A stretch of DNA of 64,000 nucleotides from JBGPTK01 sp963797765. GTDB lineage: Bacteria > Acidobacteriota > Terriglobia > Acidiferrales > UBA7541. Position 1 is the first letter of the stretch. Every line of letters begins with the position of its first letter. Shown here in pieces: positions 35,692-44,037 of this stretch. Location: assembly GCA_963797765.1 (NCBI GenBank), contig CAWCQU010000002.1, forward strand, positions 1,662,624-1,726,623, read 5' to 3'. The translations under genes and the position numbers were made by a program. Below the pieces are notes generated by a model. That model was not told the origin of the DNA and did not search any database. It worked only from the letters and a program-made list of their open reading frames with translations.

Positions 35692-37133
35692 ATCTGAAGC
35701 ATTGCTGGCCCTGGCTCGCCAGGACCTCGCATGCTATGTGGCAGCCCTTTGGCCACCGTTCAAACTCGCATCCCACCACAAACTCATTATTTCCAAACTT
35801 GAGGCTGTTGAGAGGGGTGAGATATCCAGACTGATGGTTCTCCTTCCCCCGCGACATGGCAAAAGTCTGACCAGCAGCGATTTCTTTCCGGCTTGGTATG
35901 TAGGAAAACATCCAGATCATGATGTCATATTCGCGACCTATGGGCAGACGCTCTCAGATGATTTTGGGCGCAAGGTGCGAAATCATCTGATCGATCCAAT
36001 GCATCAAGCGATCTTCCCTGATTGTAGGCTCAGCGAAGACTTAGCCGCAGCTCATCGATTCAGCTTGACTCATGGAGGCACCTATTACGCGGTGGGTCGG
36101 GGAGGGGCACTAACCGGACGTGGAGCTCACTTGCTCTTGTTGGACGACCCACTAAAAGACCACGAGGAGGCGAATAGTGAAACGATTCGCAGGACGCTAC
36201 ATGACTGGTATTCATCGGTGGCCTACACTCGCCTCATGCCGGGTGGTGCGATCGTCTTAATTCAAACTCGATGGCATGAGGATGATTTGGCTGGCCGACT
36301 TCTCCGCGAGAGCAGAGGGGATGACTGGGATGTCCTGAACTTGCCCGCTATTGCAGAACATGACGATGTTTTTCGCAAGGAGGGCGAAGCATTGTGGTCT
36401 GAGCAATTTCCCCTTCGTGAGCTAGAAAGGATCCGCTCAGCCATCGGTAGCAGGGCCTGGACTTCTCTTTACCAGCAACGTCCCGCTGCGGCTGGGGGAG
36501 TGATCTTCAAACGGGACTGGTGGCAATATTATCGACCTCCTTTGACGCAGTCTATCAATCAGATTGTGCAGTCGTGGGACACGGCATTTAAGCGGGGCAC
36601 CGAGAACGACTTCAGCATCTGCACTACTTGGGCGGTGTGCGAGAACGGCTACTACTTGCTGCATCTATGGCGGGATCGGGTAGAATTTCCTGAACTTAAG
36701 AAGCCGCCTAAAGGTGTTGGCCGAAGAGTGGAAGCCGGAAGCAATTTTGGTCGAAGACCGAGCAAGCGGGCAAAGCCTGATTCAGGAGCTCAAGCGTGAG
36801 AGCTCTCTCCCGATACTTCCCGTCAAAGCGGATGCCGACAAACTTTCTCGTGCTCACGCTGTAACGCCGCTAATTGAGGCGGGTCGGGTGTTTTTGCCCG
36901 AATCAGCTCCCTGGATAACAGATTTTGTTGCTGAATTGGCTGATTTTCCAAATGCTGTGCACGACGACATTGTTGATAGCACAACACAAGCGCTGAGTTA
37001 TCTCCGAGCGCGGCGAATGACGCCGTCCATATATTTCGGTCCCCACATTTTTCCAAAGCTTGACAAAGAAGAGATTTGGGACAGAGCCATTCGTGGACTT
37101 CCAATAACGATGGAAGAATTCTATCGGATGTGA
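35669..37133 (+). CDS. Phage terminase large subunit (frameshifted)
   Basis: Packaging motor ATPase plus nuclease. From the ATG at 35669: Walker A LPPRHGKS (about residue 66), Walker B LLLLDDP (about 154), coupling motif QTRWHEDD, then an RNase H-like nuclease with Asp in VQSWDTAFKRGT, acid in ILVEDRASG and the final Asp pair in HDDIVD. The nuclease half is in another frame: after FPELKK one base must be skipped at about 36702 (KK then RLKVLAEEWKPE) to continue to 37133. Otherwise full length, about 488 codons. No portal gene follows. Confidence 0.85.
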
Positions 37134-37275
37134 AATTACGTGATCCGGGAGACTTGTCTCCACGGTTTCTGTGTCAATTTGTAATCCCAGCTCGAATGAA
37201 TCCGTTGCGGCGCGGTCCTCTCATTCAGCGAATTGAAGATACGAAGAATTTCGTGTTTGGAGATAGCACCTGCAC

Positions 37276-37551
37276 TTATTTCTTCAAGAGTGCGTCGTCT
37301 TCTCCGGTGAGCAGCCACTCTATGGACTTACCAAACTCCCGGCTGATCTTCAGTAGAATTTCCGCTCCAATCTCTTTTTCGCCTCGCTCTATATAGGAGA
37401 GGTGCCCCTGACTAACGCCAATCCGACTCGCGAACTCCTTCTGTGCCATGTGGAATCCCCGAAGTTCCCGGACCCTCCGCCCAACATCGTCCCAGTCGAC
37501 CGGGCCAGACTTGGCTCGCTTTGTTCTTGACTTGGAGATGCCTGAAGACAT
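37276..37551 (-). CDS. XRE-family repressor-like regulator
   Basis: 91 residues. A basic N-terminus, then a Cro/C1-type helix-turn-helix: VGRRVRELRGFHMAQKEFAS with recognition helix RIGVSQGHLSYIERGEKEIG, and FGKSIEWLLTGE at the end. The start codon lies inside an operator dyad (37546-37562), which implies autoregulation. It is divergent from the recombination genes and so is the likely island repressor. Confidence 0.88.
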   Translation of the reverse strand: MSSGISKSRTKRAKSGPVDWDDVGRRVRELRGFHMAQKEFASRIGVSQGHLSYIERGEKEIGAEILLKISREFGKSIEWLLTGEDDALLKK

Positions 37552-37586
37552 ATAGTATGTCTATGGACATTGAGCCTAGACATAGG
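37546..37586. promoter_or_regulatory. Operator dyads between repressor and recombination genes
   Basis: AGACATA-TAG-TATGTCT (37546-37562) is a perfect 7-bp dyad overlapping the repressor start. CCTA-GACA-TAGG (37575-37586) is a second dyad and repeats the AGACATA core. Such paired sites between divergent genes are the phage immunity-switch layout. Confidence 0.65.
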
Positions 37587-37668
37587 CCAAATTAGTCCAG
37601 AATCCCCCAGCAGCTCTTTTACATTCTAGAAGGGGACCGCGCAACGAAAACTTTAGAGTGAGGCAAAC

Positions 37669-38466
37669 ATGAGTCGCAACATGCACTACGAGCGAGGTCA
37701 AGTTAAGTCGAATGAACCTCAACGATGCCTTTTGGATGTGCAGAACGTCCGGTTCGCGCGGAAACAATGGAAAGTTTCCGCAGAACAAGTTACCGCACTT
37801 CGAGCGCTGACCGAAGAACTTCAATTGTCAGTTGCCGTGGGCGATCTGAAGCTCCTTGATAGCAAATGGTATGTCACGCACGCTGGTTTATTGCACATTG
37901 CCCATCGTTCACATTGCGCTGGCATCAGAGTTCATCAGGTCCGCGAGTTTTGTGATTCATCCAGTTGCCGCTGGGTGTTTAAGGCCACCGTCTACAAGAC
38001 TCCCCGCTCTCGCGGCTTCGTCGGCTATGGAGACGCCGATCCCTCGAACGTCTCTTCCCTGGTCCGCGGTGCCGAGATGCGCGTCGCCGAGACGCGAGCC
38101 GTCAACCGCGCCCTTCGCAAGGCCTACGGCATCGGTCTGTGTTCCGTTGAGGAACTCGGCTCCCGTTCGTCCTTCGTCGAGCCCACGAATGGAAATGCTG
38201 CCCATCCTGCTTCCGGGAATGGCTCCGGAGTGAGCCGGACCTGTCTCCGCGATCGGCTGTGCCTTTTGATCCGCAAGCACCGGCTCGATTCTGGTCTCGT
38301 CAAGCGTTACGCCGCCGATTTCTGCGGCACGGCCGCCCTCCGCGATGCCAGCCGGGATTTGGTCGAGTCCTTTATCAATATGCTGTCTGAATCGGCCACC
38401 AAGGATCGTGATGCGCTCCTCTGCAAACTGAACAGTTACGCACAGCCCGAGGAGGTTCACTCATGA
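37669..38466 (+). CDS. Putative phage single-strand annealing-type protein
   Basis: 265 residues with GTGAGG before the ATG. The middle part ends in GAEMRVAETRAVNRALRKAYG (about residues 143-163), similar to the AETRAxxRAL signature of phage annealing proteins (ERF/Rad52-like superfamilies). A Cys pair (FCDSSSC) lies in the beta region. The next genes encode an SSB-like protein and an exonuclease, the partners of such proteins in phage recombination modules. The assignment rests on that motif and on context. Confidence 0.55.
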   Translation: MSRNMHYERGQVKSNEPQRCLLDVQNVRFARKQWKVSAEQVTALRALTEELQLSVAVGDLKLLDSKWYVTHAGLLHIAHRSHCAGIRVHQVREFCDSSSCRWVFKATVYKTPRSRGFVGYGDADPSNVSSLVRGAEMRVAETRAVNRALRKAYGIGLCSVEELGSRSSFVEPTNGNAAHPASGNGSGVSRTCLRDRLCLLIRKHRLDSGLVKRYAADFCGTAALRDASRDLVESFINMLSESATKDRDALLCKLNSYAQPEEVHS

Positions 38467-38903
38467 AGCGCCATCTTCCAGGCTTGCATCTCGAAACACC
38501 AAACGGGAACGATTCCCTCGAAGGCTTGTTCCTCGTTCGAGTCGAGCGGGCTTCTCACCGCTGGCACCCTCAGAAGCCCTTCTTCAGCCTGCGCCTCGGC
38601 ATCCTCGAACCCAAAGAGCATGCCGGCCAGACCATCCTGGGCCGTCTCTATTGCACCCCGAAAGCCCTCTGGAGGCTTCGCTGGTTCCTACGGGATTTCG
38701 GTTATGACACGGATCTACTTGGCCGGGATGAAGTCGATGAGAAAGCCTTGCTGGGTCTCTCGGGAGTTGTGCGGGTTTCCCACACGACCTTGAACGGCCG
38801 TTGCTTTCTGAACCTCGAAGGATTTGCTCCGGCAGGCGAGTGGGAAGAACTCTCGGCGACTCGGGTCAGCTCGAACGGGCAGGAGGTGCGCAATGACGTT
38901 TAG
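38463..38903 (+). CDS. Small phage protein, possibly ssDNA-binding
   Basis: 146 residues, overlapping the previous gene by four bases (ATGA). Predominantly beta-like (FFSLRLGILEPK, TILGRLYCTPKALWRLRWFL, VVRVSHTTLNGRCFLNLEGF), reminiscent of the phage DUF669/SSB-like OB-fold proteins that sit between annealing protein and nuclease. I do not firmly recognise the family. Confidence 0.5.
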   Translation: MKRHLPGLHLETPNGNDSLEGLFLVRVERASHRWHPQKPFFSLRLGILEPKEHAGQTILGRLYCTPKALWRLRWFLRDFGYDTDLLGRDEVDEKALLGLSGVVRVSHTTLNGRCFLNLEGFAPAGEWEELSATRVSSNGQEVRNDV

Positions 38904-39696
38904 CCACACGCAGATCAGTCAGTACCTGCGCTGCCCGCGCAGCTATCGCTACCGCTATCTCGATGGCTGGCGGGAGAAAGAAAGCCGCGCGGCCATGCTC
39001 TTTGGCCGGTGCTTCGAGAACGCACTCGCCGCTTACTTTCGCCGCGAGGACAGTGCTGCGGTCTTGTTCAAGGAGTGGGGAGCGTATCGCGACACGCCGC
39101 TCGAATACAGCAAGGGCGACAACTGGGACCAGATGGTCCATCAAGGTGTTCATTTGCTCGAGATGTTCGGGCGCGACAACCGCGTTCGGGTTCGGGAGCC
39201 TCGCAAGAATCTGCAGATGAAGCTGGTTCGTCCACTCTCGAATGGAAACGATTTCATAGCCTATGTGGACGGGATCGGACAGTTCGATGGCACGCGCTCG
39301 GTGCTCGAATGGAAGACGACCAGCAGCCGCTATGCCGAGGAACCTGCGGGCCTGATGGCTCTCGATCCCCAGTTGATTTGCTATTCCTGGATGACCGGAA
39401 TCTCCGATGTAGTCCTGGTGGCGTTCGTGCGGAAACGGACTCCTGAAATCCAATACCTGCGGACATCGATCACCGACGAGCAGCGCCGGGAGTTTGAGCA
39501 AGTGGTGGAAGCGACAGCCAGCCGAATCGAAGCGGGCGAGTTCCTGCCGCACTCGGGCATACGCTTCCCGCAAAACGGGTGTGTCAGCTGTCCGCATCTG
39601 GGCTTGTGCTTGGGGAACCAACCGCTCGTCGAATCGAAACTCATCCGCCAGCCGGGAGCCGCCGACCTTGATTGGCTTAACGACCTTGACGGGTAA
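38893..39696 (+). CDS. PD-(D/E)XK nuclease with Fe-S cysteines (Cas4/RecB-like)
   Basis: 267 residues from the ATG at 38893, which has AGGAGGTG upstream; it overlaps the previous gene by 11 bases. The N-terminal QISQYLRCPRSYRYRYLDGW and C-terminal C-x2-C-x5-C (CVSCPHLGLC) give the four cysteines of an iron-sulfur staple as in AddB and Cas4. The nuclease core is AYVDGIGQFDG with the ExK motif in LEWKTTSS (about residue 141). It probably resects DNA ends for recombination with the upstream proteins. Confidence 0.82.
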   Translation: MTFSHTQISQYLRCPRSYRYRYLDGWREKESRAAMLFGRCFENALAAYFRREDSAAVLFKEWGAYRDTPLEYSKGDNWDQMVHQGVHLLEMFGRDNRVRVREPRKNLQMKLVRPLSNGNDFIAYVDGIGQFDGTRSVLEWKTTSSRYAEEPAGLMALDPQLICYSWMTGISDVVLVAFVRKRTPEIQYLRTSITDEQRREFEQVVEATASRIEAGEFLPHSGIRFPQNGCVSCPHLGLCLGNQPLVESKLIRQPGAADLDWLNDLDG

Positions 39697-39709
39697 CGGG
39701 AGACCGCTA

Positions 39710-40405
39710 GTGGCTCCGAAGCTCAACCGCCGCCGGGCGATGTTCGTCCTGACAAAGATCGATGAGATCTTGGGTTGGGAGCGAGCGACGGAGCGGGAGC
39801 GCGATACGCGGTTCGTCGAGCTGGGCCGTTACCTGTGTGAAGTGCGGAGCGGGCAGTACTGGCGGCTCGACAATCTTCATTCGTTCGATGAGTTTCTTGA
39901 GAAGCGGTTCCCGGAATCGCGGAGGAAAGCGTATTACCTGATGGCGATCCACGAGCAGTTGCCGCGAATCCCGAAGCCCGAGCTTCGCCAAGTGGGCTGG
40001 TCGAAGGCGACGGAACTCGCGAAGATTGCGAGAAGGGAAGGGCAGCGGTTCGATTGTGCAACCTGGATGCACAAAGCGCGGGAGATGCCGAAGGAGAAGT
40101 TCAAACAGGAAGTCGAGAAACACCTGACCGGGAAGGAGACGGAACCGTGGGAGATGCTGTACTTCAAGATGTACAAGAGCCAACTGCAGGTGATCGAGCA
40201 GGCTCTCGATACGGCAGCGCTGATGTTGGGAACGGACAAGTCCCGAGGCTACTGCCTGGAGATGATCTGCGCGGATTTCCTGGCAGGCGCAAACCTTGAA
40301 GCCGGCAATCCTGATGCTTTACTCCTGTCGCTCGGACGACTGTTCGGCCTCCTTCCGCATCCGCAGAAGAGAGAGTTTCTCGAGCAATTGCGGAAGGCAT
40401 CGTGA
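39710..40405 (+). CDS. Conserved protein of the island, unknown function
   Basis: 231 residues from GTG 39710 with GGGAG upstream, 13 bases after the nuclease stop. Mostly helical and charged: FVELGRYLCEVRSGQYW, HSFDEFLEKRFPESRRKAYY, then KVGWSK-like and TDKSRGYCLEMICADFL. The first half has a helix-turn-helix feel (like ParB/KorB middle domains), but I cannot name a family. It overlaps the HNH gene by four bases, so the two probably work together. Confidence 0.7.
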   Translation: MAPKLNRRRAMFVLTKIDEILGWERATERERDTRFVELGRYLCEVRSGQYWRLDNLHSFDEFLEKRFPESRRKAYYLMAIHEQLPRIPKPELRQVGWSKATELAKIARREGQRFDCATWMHKAREMPKEKFKQEVEKHLTGKETEPWEMLYFKMYKSQLQVIEQALDTAALMLGTDKSRGYCLEMICADFLAGANLEAGNPDALLLSLGRLFGLLPHPQKREFLEQLRKAS

Positions 40406-40656
40406 AGACGCTTCGCCAAAAACAGCCCCGACTTAAGCTCAATTCAAGATCCTACCGAAATCTATGTCAGCAGGTGCTGCAACGCGACGGCTGGCGATGC
40501 CAGCACTGTGGCGGTCGGACGGAACTTCAGATTCATCACATCCAGAAGAGAAGCCAACTCGGAAATGATACGGCTGAAAACCTCATCACCCTGTGTGCAG
40601 GTTGCCATCAACGTATTCACGGAAGCGAGCCTGGAAGACAGAGATACCTCCCGTAG
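40402..40656 (+). CDS. Small HNH endonuclease
   Basis: 84 residues, GTG start overlapping the upstream stop by four bases. HNH core: RDGWRCQHCGG, LQIHHIQKRSQLG, NLITLCAGCHQRIHG, with the two CxxC zinc pairs and the catalytic His. In phages such small HNH proteins assist the terminase in packaging. The C-terminal codons overlap a tRNA-like sequence. Confidence 0.88.
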   Translation: MKTLRQKQPRLKLNSRSYRNLCQQVLQRDGWRCQHCGGRTELQIHHIQKRSQLGNDTAENLITLCAGCHQRIHGSEPGRQRYLP

Positions 40657-40723
40657 CTCGGAGGGATAGAGCGCTGGTCTCTGGAATCCGCAATCGGAGG
40701 TTCAATTCTTCTCAGGTGTGCCA
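40647..40723 (+). tRNA. tRNA-Gln-like sequence (anticodon CUG), weak acceptor stem
   Basis: D arm GCTC/GAGC (40656-40659, 40669-40672) with a GG loop, a seven-base anticodon loop CTCTGGA (anticodon CUG at 40681-40683), five-base variable loop, complete T arm GGAGG-TTCAATT-CTTCT (40696-40712), G at position 73 and encoded CCA (40721-40723). All spacings are those of a standard tRNA, and G73 is typical of tRNA-Gln. However, the anticodon stem has a mismatch and the seven bases before position 8 pair poorly (four of seven); ATACCTC at 40644 pairs better but leaves three extra bases. Degenerate or unusual phage tRNA. Confidence 0.5.
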
Positions 40724-41065
40724 CTCGTACTTCTTCCGTTTCAACCAATTCGCCGATTTCGCCAGGTCATCCCAAAACGCTGAATACCACAAAGTGTAAG
40801 GGTTTTCGGTACGCACTCGGCAGGTTTCCGAAGACGGGAACAGTGAAACAGTTCATGAGTGAAGCAGACTCTCGCTCCGCGGTACAAGAACTCGGTCTGG
40901 TCACTCAAAACTTCAGCGGCATCCGGTCTCACGCAAGGCAAGCCGCGATTCGCTGCATAGAACAGCAAGAGAGCAAGCCAGTTCTTGAATAAGATTGGGC
41001 ACAAATTTGGACACTCTTGGAAGAATGCGAACGATCGCGAAGAGGCTAGTTTACTGGAAATATAT
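40724..41065. other. Right border of the island, possible integrase-tail remnant
   Basis: 342 bases without an intact gene. A 45-codon frame at 40856 (MSEADSRSAVQELG, ending RCIEQQESKPVLE) looks like the C-terminal tail of a tyrosine integrase. Another frame runs through MRTIAKRLVYWKYMVGPP into the tRNA (GFEPGTDGL), a read-through commonly seen where integrases abut tRNA genes. No catalytic integrase motif remains. Confidence 0.35.
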
Positions 41066-41142
41066 GGTGGGCCCGCCAGGATTCGAACCTGGGACCGACG
41101 GATTATGAGTCCGCTGCTCTAACCGGCTGAGCTACGGGCCCC
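41066..41142 (-). tRNA. tRNA with CAU anticodon (Met or Ile2)
   Basis: Complete cloverleaf on the minus strand with encoded CCA: acceptor GGGCCCG/CGGGCCC, D arm GTAGCTCAGCC..GAGC, anticodon loop CTCATAA, T arm CCAGG-TTCGAAT-CCTGG. The T-arm and acceptor are not the initiator type. Elongator Met and lysidine-modified Ile2 cannot be separated by eye. Its 3' end faces the phage-like island, as expected for an integration target. Confidence 0.95.
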
Positions 41143-41444
41143 ACATGTTCCCAACATACTACAGGACAAATAAGGAGTGGACAAAAGTCGGATTGCGCCT
41201 GGAGGACGCATTGTTTCTTGGTGGAAGTACAGCGACAGATGGATTGAACGTTTACATGCTATCGCAATCTGCCGATTAAGTTGGCTGGCGGGGAGACCGA
41301 GACAAATTGTGTTTGAATTGGATCGGGAATTGCCAGGTGGGCAGCGCGGGAGCGAATCAGCTAAAACGAGGAGGCTTTTCGCGGAACGTTAAGAAGCAGA
41401 GCGGCGGACTCCAATCGTATTATCGTCGACCACCGCGTTTGGAT
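41143..41444. other. Intergenic region between tRNA and EPS cluster
   Basis: 302 bases with no gene I can support. Short plus-strand frames here have no Shine-Dalgarno sequence and no family resemblance. I see no clear terminator for the EPS operon. Confidence 0.5.
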
Positions 41445-42179
41445 TTATGGACATCTACTTATCCGGGCGGCGAGATTTCTAGACGTAGCTCCCTCAGCAG
41501 GTTCGTCCCCACATCTTTGGGAGACAATCTCTCGGAGTTTCGAATAGGATAGAGAGCGGAAATCCCGCGCAACGTGAATCGCGCCGGCGTCTATCAGGAT
41601 GGAGGCACGGTCTGGCTGAGCGATTCCGACACATGTCATTCCGGCCGCTATCGCTGCTCTAACACCTGAAGCAGCATCTTCGAAGGCAATCAGATCGGAA
41701 GGATGGATTTGCAAGTCTTGAGCAGCCTTGAGGAAGACGGCCGGATCGGGCTTACCATGTGCAACTTCGTCTGCTGTAACAACGACTCGAAAGCGCTTCT
41801 TCAAGTCGAGTTGCCGCAGGAGAAAGTCAACTCGAGTTCGACTTCCCGAGCTAGCTACGCCCATGGGCAACTGAGCGCTATCCAGGTCCTCGAGAAAATT
41901 CAATACTCCTTCAATCGCCTGCACATTTACGGCTTCGTCCCGAAATATTTCCTCTTTTCGGCGTCCGTATTGGATTATCTTGTCTTCGCTCAATTCACCC
42001 AGCAGGTGCTGCAGAATATCATCGCGTTTTCTTCCGTCTAACACGAATTGAAGCTGTTCTTCGGAGGCCGATCTTCCCATCGATTCAAGAAACTTCTTCC
42101 AGGCGCGAACGTGCACCGGATGGCTATCTACGAGCACTCCATCGAAGTCGAAGACGACGCCTCTAAACACCTGGTTCAC
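41445..42179 (-). CDS. HAD hydrolase (beta-phosphoglucomutase-like), candidate heptose phosphatase
   Basis: 244 residues. HAD motifs: I FDFDGVLVDS (residues 10-19), II ASSGSR (about 109), III GKPDPAVFLKAA and IV FEDAASGV (about 167). The cap matches the beta-PGM subfamily, whose members are sugar-phosphate phosphatases or mutases. It overlaps the nucleotidyltransferase by four bases and is last in the cluster. The cluster has GmhA, HddA and HddC homologues but no classical GmhB, so this is the candidate for the bisphosphatase step. That role is inferred from position only. Confidence 0.8.
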   Translation of the reverse strand: MNQVFRGVVFDFDGVLVDSHPVHVRAWKKFLESMGRSASEEQLQFVLDGRKRDDILQHLLGELSEDKIIQYGRRKEEIFRDEAVNVQAIEGVLNFLEDLDSAQLPMGVASSGSRTRVDFLLRQLDLKKRFRVVVTADEVAHGKPDPAVFLKAAQDLQIHPSDLIAFEDAASGVRAAIAAGMTCVGIAQPDRASILIDAGAIHVARDFRSLSYSKLREIVSQRCGDEPAEGATSRNLAARISRCP

Positions 42180-42889
42180 CTTGTTGGCTGAGAGTGAGAA
42201 AGCCCGGGCCAGGCAATCTGAGCTGCCCGGTATGTTTCTGGCGTCCCTATGTCGATGAGAAATTCCGTGATTCGATACGCCGCCATTCGGCCGACAATTT
42301 GGGGCAAGACGTGAAATCCAAGATCGAGCGGGCTAGAGTCGGGAATCTCATCCAAAAGAGCCGGGGTGGCCAACATCAACCCGGAGAACGCTAAATTGCC
42401 GGCTGGGGCTTGCGGCTTTTCGACAAAATCACGGACGATGCCATCTTCATCCACCTGAACGATGCCACATCGCGATGGGTCCGGCACTTCATAGACACCG
42501 ATCGTGGCGATCTGCCCGCGACTGCGATGAAATGCTAGCATTTGCCTTAGACTTGCCGTGGTGAGGACATCTGCATAAAAAACCCAAAAGGAACTCTCGT
42601 TGATGACCCAGTCCCGGTTGGCATGAATCGTCCCGGCGCTCCCGAGGAGCGCCGTCTCCTCGGACAGGTTCACTTTTAAGCCATCTTCATTTTCCTCGAT
42701 GAACTTGCGTACCGAGTTGCCATGTGCATGAACATTGATCAGAACATCATCAATGCCGTAGCGGCGACACAGAGCAAACCAAATCTGTAACAGAGGTATG
42801 CCCTGAATCGGCAGAAGACACTTCGGAGTGGTGTCTGTCAATGGCCGCAGTCGAGTCCCCAGACCTCCTGCCAGGAGAAAGGCTTTCAT
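42176..42889 (-). CDS. Sugar-1-phosphate guanylyltransferase, HddC-like
   Basis: 238 residues from the ATG at 42889; the upstream 48 codons are not family-like. Nucleotidyltransferase: MKAFLLAGGLGTRLRPLTD at the start, TPKCLLPIQGIPLL, and the acid pair region VFYADVLTT. Relatives are mannose-1-phosphate guanylyltransferase and D-glycero-alpha-D-manno-heptose-1-phosphate guanylyltransferase. With a GmhA and an HddA homologue next to it, GDP-heptose synthesis is the better reading. Confidence 0.82.
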   Translation of the reverse strand: MKAFLLAGGLGTRLRPLTDTTPKCLLPIQGIPLLQIWFALCRRYGIDDVLINVHAHGNSVRKFIEENEDGLKVNLSEETALLGSAGTIHANRDWVINESSFWVFYADVLTTASLRQMLAFHRSRGQIATIGVYEVPDPSRCGIVQVDEDGIVRDFVEKPQAPAGNLAFSGLMLATPALLDEIPDSSPLDLGFHVLPQIVGRMAAYRITEFLIDIGTPETYRAAQIAWPGLSHSQPTR

Positions 42890-42941
42890 TCGAAAGCCAC
42901 TAGCCGCGAAGACGTCCAATTGGATAGTAGGGACACCTTGC

Positions 42942-44037
42942 TTACACGTTTCCTTTGGCAAACACCTTTTTCGCAACCGGAGCAAACGTCCAGCGCATCC
43001 CACCGTTCTCGTCACCATCGATGAACGGATCATCCGCTACCACCTGAGCGCCCTGGAAGTCAAAATCAAATCCCATCTCACGGGCACCGAGCGCCATCAG
43101 GTCCTTCCGGACGTTCTCATGGTGCTGCTGCTGGCAATACAGAAGAAGGAATCCACCACCTCCCGCTCCGGTGATCTTGCCTCCCAACGCGCCGTTTCGG
43201 CGTGCAGACTCGTACATTTCATCGATAAGGTTATTGGAGATTTTCGAGGAAAGCCGTTTCTTGATCTCCCACCCTTCGTGAAGCAAACTACCAAATTCCG
43301 ACAACTGCCCGGAAAGCAGTGCGGTTTTCATAGGCTCAGCCAGCTTGCGAATTTCGTGCAAGTATTCGACGGTGCCACTGCCGGTCCTGAGTGAGGACTG
43401 TTCTTGTTCCTCAAGAATCGTCCAGGAGTGATGGGAGGCACCAGTGAAAAACAGGAGCAAGCTCGACTGTAACTCCCGGACAAGGTCGGGCTCGAGATTC
43501 AAGGGCTCGACGTGAGTCGATCCGTCCTGGTGAAATGAAATGAAATTCAATCCACCAAACGCAGAGGCATATTCATCCTGCTTGCCAACCGGCCGGCCCA
43601 AAACATTGCGGGCAATGTGATAAGGCACGCTCGGCAAGCTCATACTTCGAAAGAGAGATGTGGCTGTAAGTTGCAAGCATTTTTGTGAGATTGACGCAAA
43701 CACTGGCCGAGGAGCCAAGCCCAGTTCCCGGCGGAATCTCCGAAGCAAGAAAAAGGTTTACTGAGACATCGCAGCCAAATTCTTTGAGAACGGCAAGGGG
43801 AATTGCGAGAGCATTGTCCCGTACCTCCATGCGAGCGATGTCGTGCCAGGTCTCGACTGCACGGAGGTCGGCGGATATAATTTGAATTTTACCGTCGCGC
43901 CTCGTTTCCAGCACAGTATAGAAATGTTTGTTGATAGCCGCGCTCAGAACGGCTCCGCCAAATCGCTCGTAATAGGAGGGGAGGTCCGTTCCGCCGCCTC
44001 CGAAACTGATTCGCACAGGGCTACGAACGATTAACAT
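42942..44037 (-). CDS. hddA: GHMP kinase, D-glycero-D-manno-heptose 7-phosphate kinase-like (frameshifted)
   Basis: About 365 codons from the ATG at 44037, which has GGGAGG upstream. SPVRISFGGGGTDLPSYYE at the start, ATP loop PPGTGLGSSASVCVN and C-terminal GGKITGAGGGGFLLLYC are the HddA-type GHMP signatures. One extra base near 43622 breaks the frame: ELAERA in one frame continues as YHIARNVLGRPVGKQDEYAS in another. HddA phosphorylates sedoheptulose-derived heptose 7-phosphate at C1 for GDP-heptose. It overlaps the phosphoglycosyltransferase stop. Confidence 0.83.

Noticed and set aside
40741..41004. 87-codon minus-strand frame near the tRNA
   Set aside because: No ribosome site; the opposite strand better explains the region as an integrase remnant.
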